NCBI RefSeq assembly: GCF_963924675.1
Contig: NC_089225.1
Coordinates: 82,495,951-82,559,950, forward strand
DNA: 64,000 nt
Source: Phocoena phocoena
Taxonomy: Eukaryota; Chordata; Mammalia; Artiodactyla; Phocoenidae
Direction: 5' to 3'
The notes beneath the pieces are model-generated. The model worked only from the letters and a program-made list of their open reading frames with translations, made no database searches and was not told the DNA's origin. This document shows, in pieces, positions 61,079 through 64,000 of the stretch. Made by a program: the position numbers and the translations under genes. Numbering within the stretch: the stretch's first letter is position 1; the number at the start of each line of letters is the position of its first letter.

Positions 61079-62372
61079 TTATTTTTAACATCTTTGAGTA
61101 TTAATTGCTTTACAATGTTGCGTTACTTTCTGCTGTATAACAAAGTAAATCAGCTGTGTGCCTACGTATATCCCCATATCCCCTCCCTCTTACGTCTCCC
61201 TCCCACCCTCCTTATCCTACCCCTCTAGGTGGTCTCAAAGCACTGAGCTGATCTCCCTGTGCTAGGTAGCTGCTTCCCACTAGCTATCGATTTTACATTT
61301 GGTAGTGTATATATGTCAGTGTTACTGTCTCAATTCATCCCAGGTTACCCTTCCCCAACCTCGTGTCCTCAAGTCCATTCTCTATGTCTGTGTCTTAATT
61401 CCTGTCCTGCCCCTAGGCTCATCAGAACCATTTTTTTTAGATTCCATATATATGTGTTAGCATACGGTATTTGTTTTTCTCTTTCTGACTTACTTCACTC
61501 TGTATGACAGACTCTAGGTCCATCCACCTCACTACAAATAACTCAATTTCATTTTTTTTATGGCTGACTAATATTGCATTGTTTATATGTGCCACATCTT
61601 CTTTATCCATTCATCTGTCGATGGACACTTAGGTTGCTACCATGTCCTGGCTATTATAAATAGTGCTACATTGAACATTGTGGTACATGACTCTTTTTGA
61701 ATTATGGTTTTCTCAAGGTATATGCCCAGGAGTGGGATTGCTGGTAATATAGTAGTTCTATTTTTAGTTTTTTAAGGAACGGCCATACTGTTCTTCACAG
61801 TGGCAGTATCAATTTACATTCCCACCAACAGTGCAAGAGAAAGGTTTCCTTTCCTCCACACGCTCTCCAGCATTTGTTGTTTGTAGATTTTTTGATTTTG
61901 GCCATTCTGACTGGTGTGAGGTGATATCTCATTGTAGTTTTGATTTGCATTTCTCTAATGATTAGTGATGTTGAGCACCTTTTCATGTGTTTGTTAGCAA
62001 TCTGTATATCTTCTTTGTGGAAATGTCTGTTTAGGTCTTCTGCCCATTTTTGGATTGGGTTGTTTTTTTAATATTGAGCTGCATGAGGTGCTTGTATATT
62101 TTGGAGATTTATCCTCTGTCATTTGCTTCGTTTGCAAATATTTTCTCCCATTCTGAGGGTTCTCTTTTTGTCTTGTTTATGGTTTCCTTTGCTGTGCAAA
62201 AGCTTTTAAGTTTCATTAGGTCCCATTTGTTTATTTTTGTTTTTATTTCCATTTCTCTCTGAGGTGAGTCAAAAAGGATCTTGCTGTGATTTATGTCATA
62301 GAGTGTTCTGCCCATGTTTTCCTCTAAGAGTTCTATAATGTTTGGCCTTACATTTAGGTCTTTAATCCATTT

Positions 62373-62592
62373 TGCGGCGAGCGGGGGCCACTCTTCATCG
62401 CGATGTGCGGGCCTGTCACTGCCACGGCCTCTCTTGTTGCAGAGCACAGGTTCCAGATGCGTAGGCTCAGTAGTTGTGGCTCACGGGCCCAGTTGCTCCA
62501 CGGCTTGTGGGATCTTCCCAGACCAGGGCTCGAACCCGTGTCCCCTGCATTGGCAGGCAGATTCTCAACCACTGTGCCACCAGGGAAGCCCT
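62373..62592 (-). mobile_element. CHR SINE piece lacking its 3' tail, at an L1 deletion point
   Basis: Starts abruptly at GCGGCGAGCGGGGGCC with no T-run and no flanking duplication. The head is intact to 62592. Confidence 0.88.
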
Positions 62593-63028
62593 CCCTTTTT
62601 TTCTTGATGAGTCTGGCTTATGGTTTATCAATTTTGTTTATCTTCTCAAAGAACCAGCTTTTTGTTTTATAGATCTTTGCTATTGTTTCCTTCATTCCTT
62701 TTTCATTTATTTCTGATCTGATCTTTATGATTTCTTTCCTTCTGCTAACTTTGGGGTTTTCTCTTCTTTCTCTAATTGCTTTAGGTGTAAGTTTAGGTTG
62801 TTTATTTGAGATTTTTCTTGTTTCTTGAGGTAGGGTTGTATTGCTATAAACTTCCCTCTTAGAACTGCTGTTGCTGCATCCCATAGGTTTTGGGTCATCG
62901 TGTTTTCATTGTCATTTGTTTGTAGGTATTTTTTTGATTTCCTCTTTGATTTCTTCAGTGATCTCTTTGTTATTTAGTAGCATATTGTTTAACCTCCATG
63001 TGTTTGTATTTTTTACAGTTTTTTTCCT

Positions 63029-63742
63029 TTAATTGATATCTAGTCTCATAGCGTTGTGGTCAGAAAAGATACTTGATACAATTTCAGTTTTCTTAAATTT
63101 ACCACGGCTTGATTTGTGACCCAAGATCTGGTCTATCCTGGAGGATATTCCATAAGCCCTTGAGAAGAAAGTGTATTCTGTTGTTTTTGGATGGAATGTC
63201 CTATAAATATCAATTAAGTCTGTCTCATTCAATGTGTCATTTAAAGCTTGTGTTTTCTTATTTATTTTCATTTTGGATGATCTGTCCATTGGTGAAAGTG
63301 GGGTGTTAAAGTCCCCTACTATTATTGTGTTACCACCGATTTCCCCTTTTATGGCTGTCAGCATTTGCCTTATGTATTGAGGTGCTCCTATGTTGGGTGC
63401 ATAAATATTTACAGTTGTTATGTCTTCTTCTTGGATTGATCCCTTGATCATTATGTAGTGTCCTTCTTTGTCTCTTCTAATAGTCTTTATTTTAAAGTCT
63501 GTTTTGTCTGATACGAGAATTGCTACTCCAGCTTTCTTCTGATTTCCATTTGCATGGAATATCTTTTTCCATCCCCTCACTTTCATTCTGTATGTGTCCC
63601 TTGGTCTGAAATGGGTCTCTTGTGGACAGCATATACACGGGTCTTGTTTTGGTATCCTTTCAGCTAGTCTACGTCTTTTGGTTGGAGCACTGAATCCATT
63701 TATACTTAAGGTAATTATCGATATGTATGTTCCTATGACCAT
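63029..63742 (-). pseudogene. L1 ORF2p N-terminus, complete endonuclease frame (237 codons)
   Basis: The frame starts at MVIGTYISIITLSINGFSAP, which corresponds to the native ORF2 start (the segment after it aligns with APTKRHRLAEW at 17050). Active-site positions visible: Asn in SINGF, Glu in QETH, Tyr in NIYAPN, Asp/Asn in GDFN, Asp in RIDQILG, and Asp-His in FSDHN. The usual His after the RID aspartate is Gln here. The frame ends at a stop right after MRLDIN, where the copy at 17745 reads on with YRKRS. It cannot make full ORF2p, both because of that stop and because the RT domain is deleted downstream. Confidence 0.85.
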
Positions 63743-64000
63743 TTCTTAATTGTTTTGGGTTTGTTATTGTAGGTCTTTTCATTCTCTTGTGTTTCCTGCC
63801 TAGAAAAGTTCCTTTAGCATTTGTTGTAAAGCTGGTTTGGTGGTTCTGAATTCTCTTAACCTTTGCTTATCTCTAAAGGTTTTAATTTCTCCATCAAATC
63901 TGAATGACATCCTTGCTGGGTAGAGTAATCTTGGTTGTAGGTTTTTTCCCTTTCATGACTTTAAATATGTCCTGCCATTCCCTTCTCTCTTGCCGAGTTT

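Larger units (their letters stand above)
61080..64000 (-). mobile_element. Younger L1 with internal ORF2 gap, runs off right edge
   Basis: 3'UTR and ORF2 C-terminus (LNVRPNIIELLEENMGRTL, 62372 down to about 61795) are followed to the right by a SINE piece (62373-62592). Then comes ORF2 text from just after the endonuclease ([14 protein letters not shown], 62650-62600) and the endonuclease itself (63742-63029). The ORF1 C-terminus with its stop and the inter-ORF spacer follow (63743-64000, including FRTTKPALQQMLKEL wording). Almost the whole RT domain is missing at the SINE. Confidence 0.9.

Overview
This window is mammalian nuclear DNA, most likely from a cetacean. About 30 tRNA-derived SINEs of the CHR (cetacean-hippo-ruminant) type are present, and many are young enough to keep perfect target-site duplications (TSDs). 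I saw no Bov-B, Bov-tA or ART2 elements, which a ruminant window of this size should contain, and no Alu or B1. Everything else is AT-rich intergenic or intronic DNA, apart from one CpG island.

The only host protein-coding gene I can support is the 5' part of NBEAL1 (neurobeachin-like 1), on the + strand. Its probable promoter is the CpG island at about 32920-33620. A 5'UTR-plus-start exon lies at 34277-34553 (ATG at 34503), with further coding exons at 53865-53956 and 58591-58752. The splice sites are canonical and the phases agree. Together they encode the first 101 codons, and the gene runs off the right edge. Introns are about 19.3 kb, 4.6 kb and more than 5.2 kb. Positions 1 to about 32900 are intergenic. 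In human the upstream neighbour is CARF, but no CARF exon was recognised here.

Layout. 1-1835: L1 pieces on the minus strand and a CHR SINE. 2100-14050: ancient repeats, several CHR SINEs and a decayed ERVL-like provirus with a dUTPase remnant (about 6130-10485). 15606-18298: a twin-primed (5'-inverted) L1 with its TSD. 18340-24840: old LTR and LINE remnants, a retrocopied transcript-like insert at 20644-22137 holding three SINEs, one nested inside another, and two hAT-type DNA elements. 25090-28935: an old + strand L1. 28936-37590: a SINE-free interval centred on the NBEAL1 promoter. 37590-58590: NBEAL1 introns with CHR SINEs, a TMA7 processed pseudogene on the minus strand (40784-41155), MLT1 and old L1 remnants. 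59375-64000: two stacked minus-strand L1s, the younger keeping an almost open endonuclease domain.

I found no new gene system. The most interesting material is in retrotransposon structure: twin priming, nested and 3'-truncated SINEs and an unidentified retrocopied transcript. The upstream ORFs and uncertain first exon of NBEAL1 are also worth a look. Repeat names come from memory of consensus sequences, and exon calls come from reading splice sites and translation; no database was searched.
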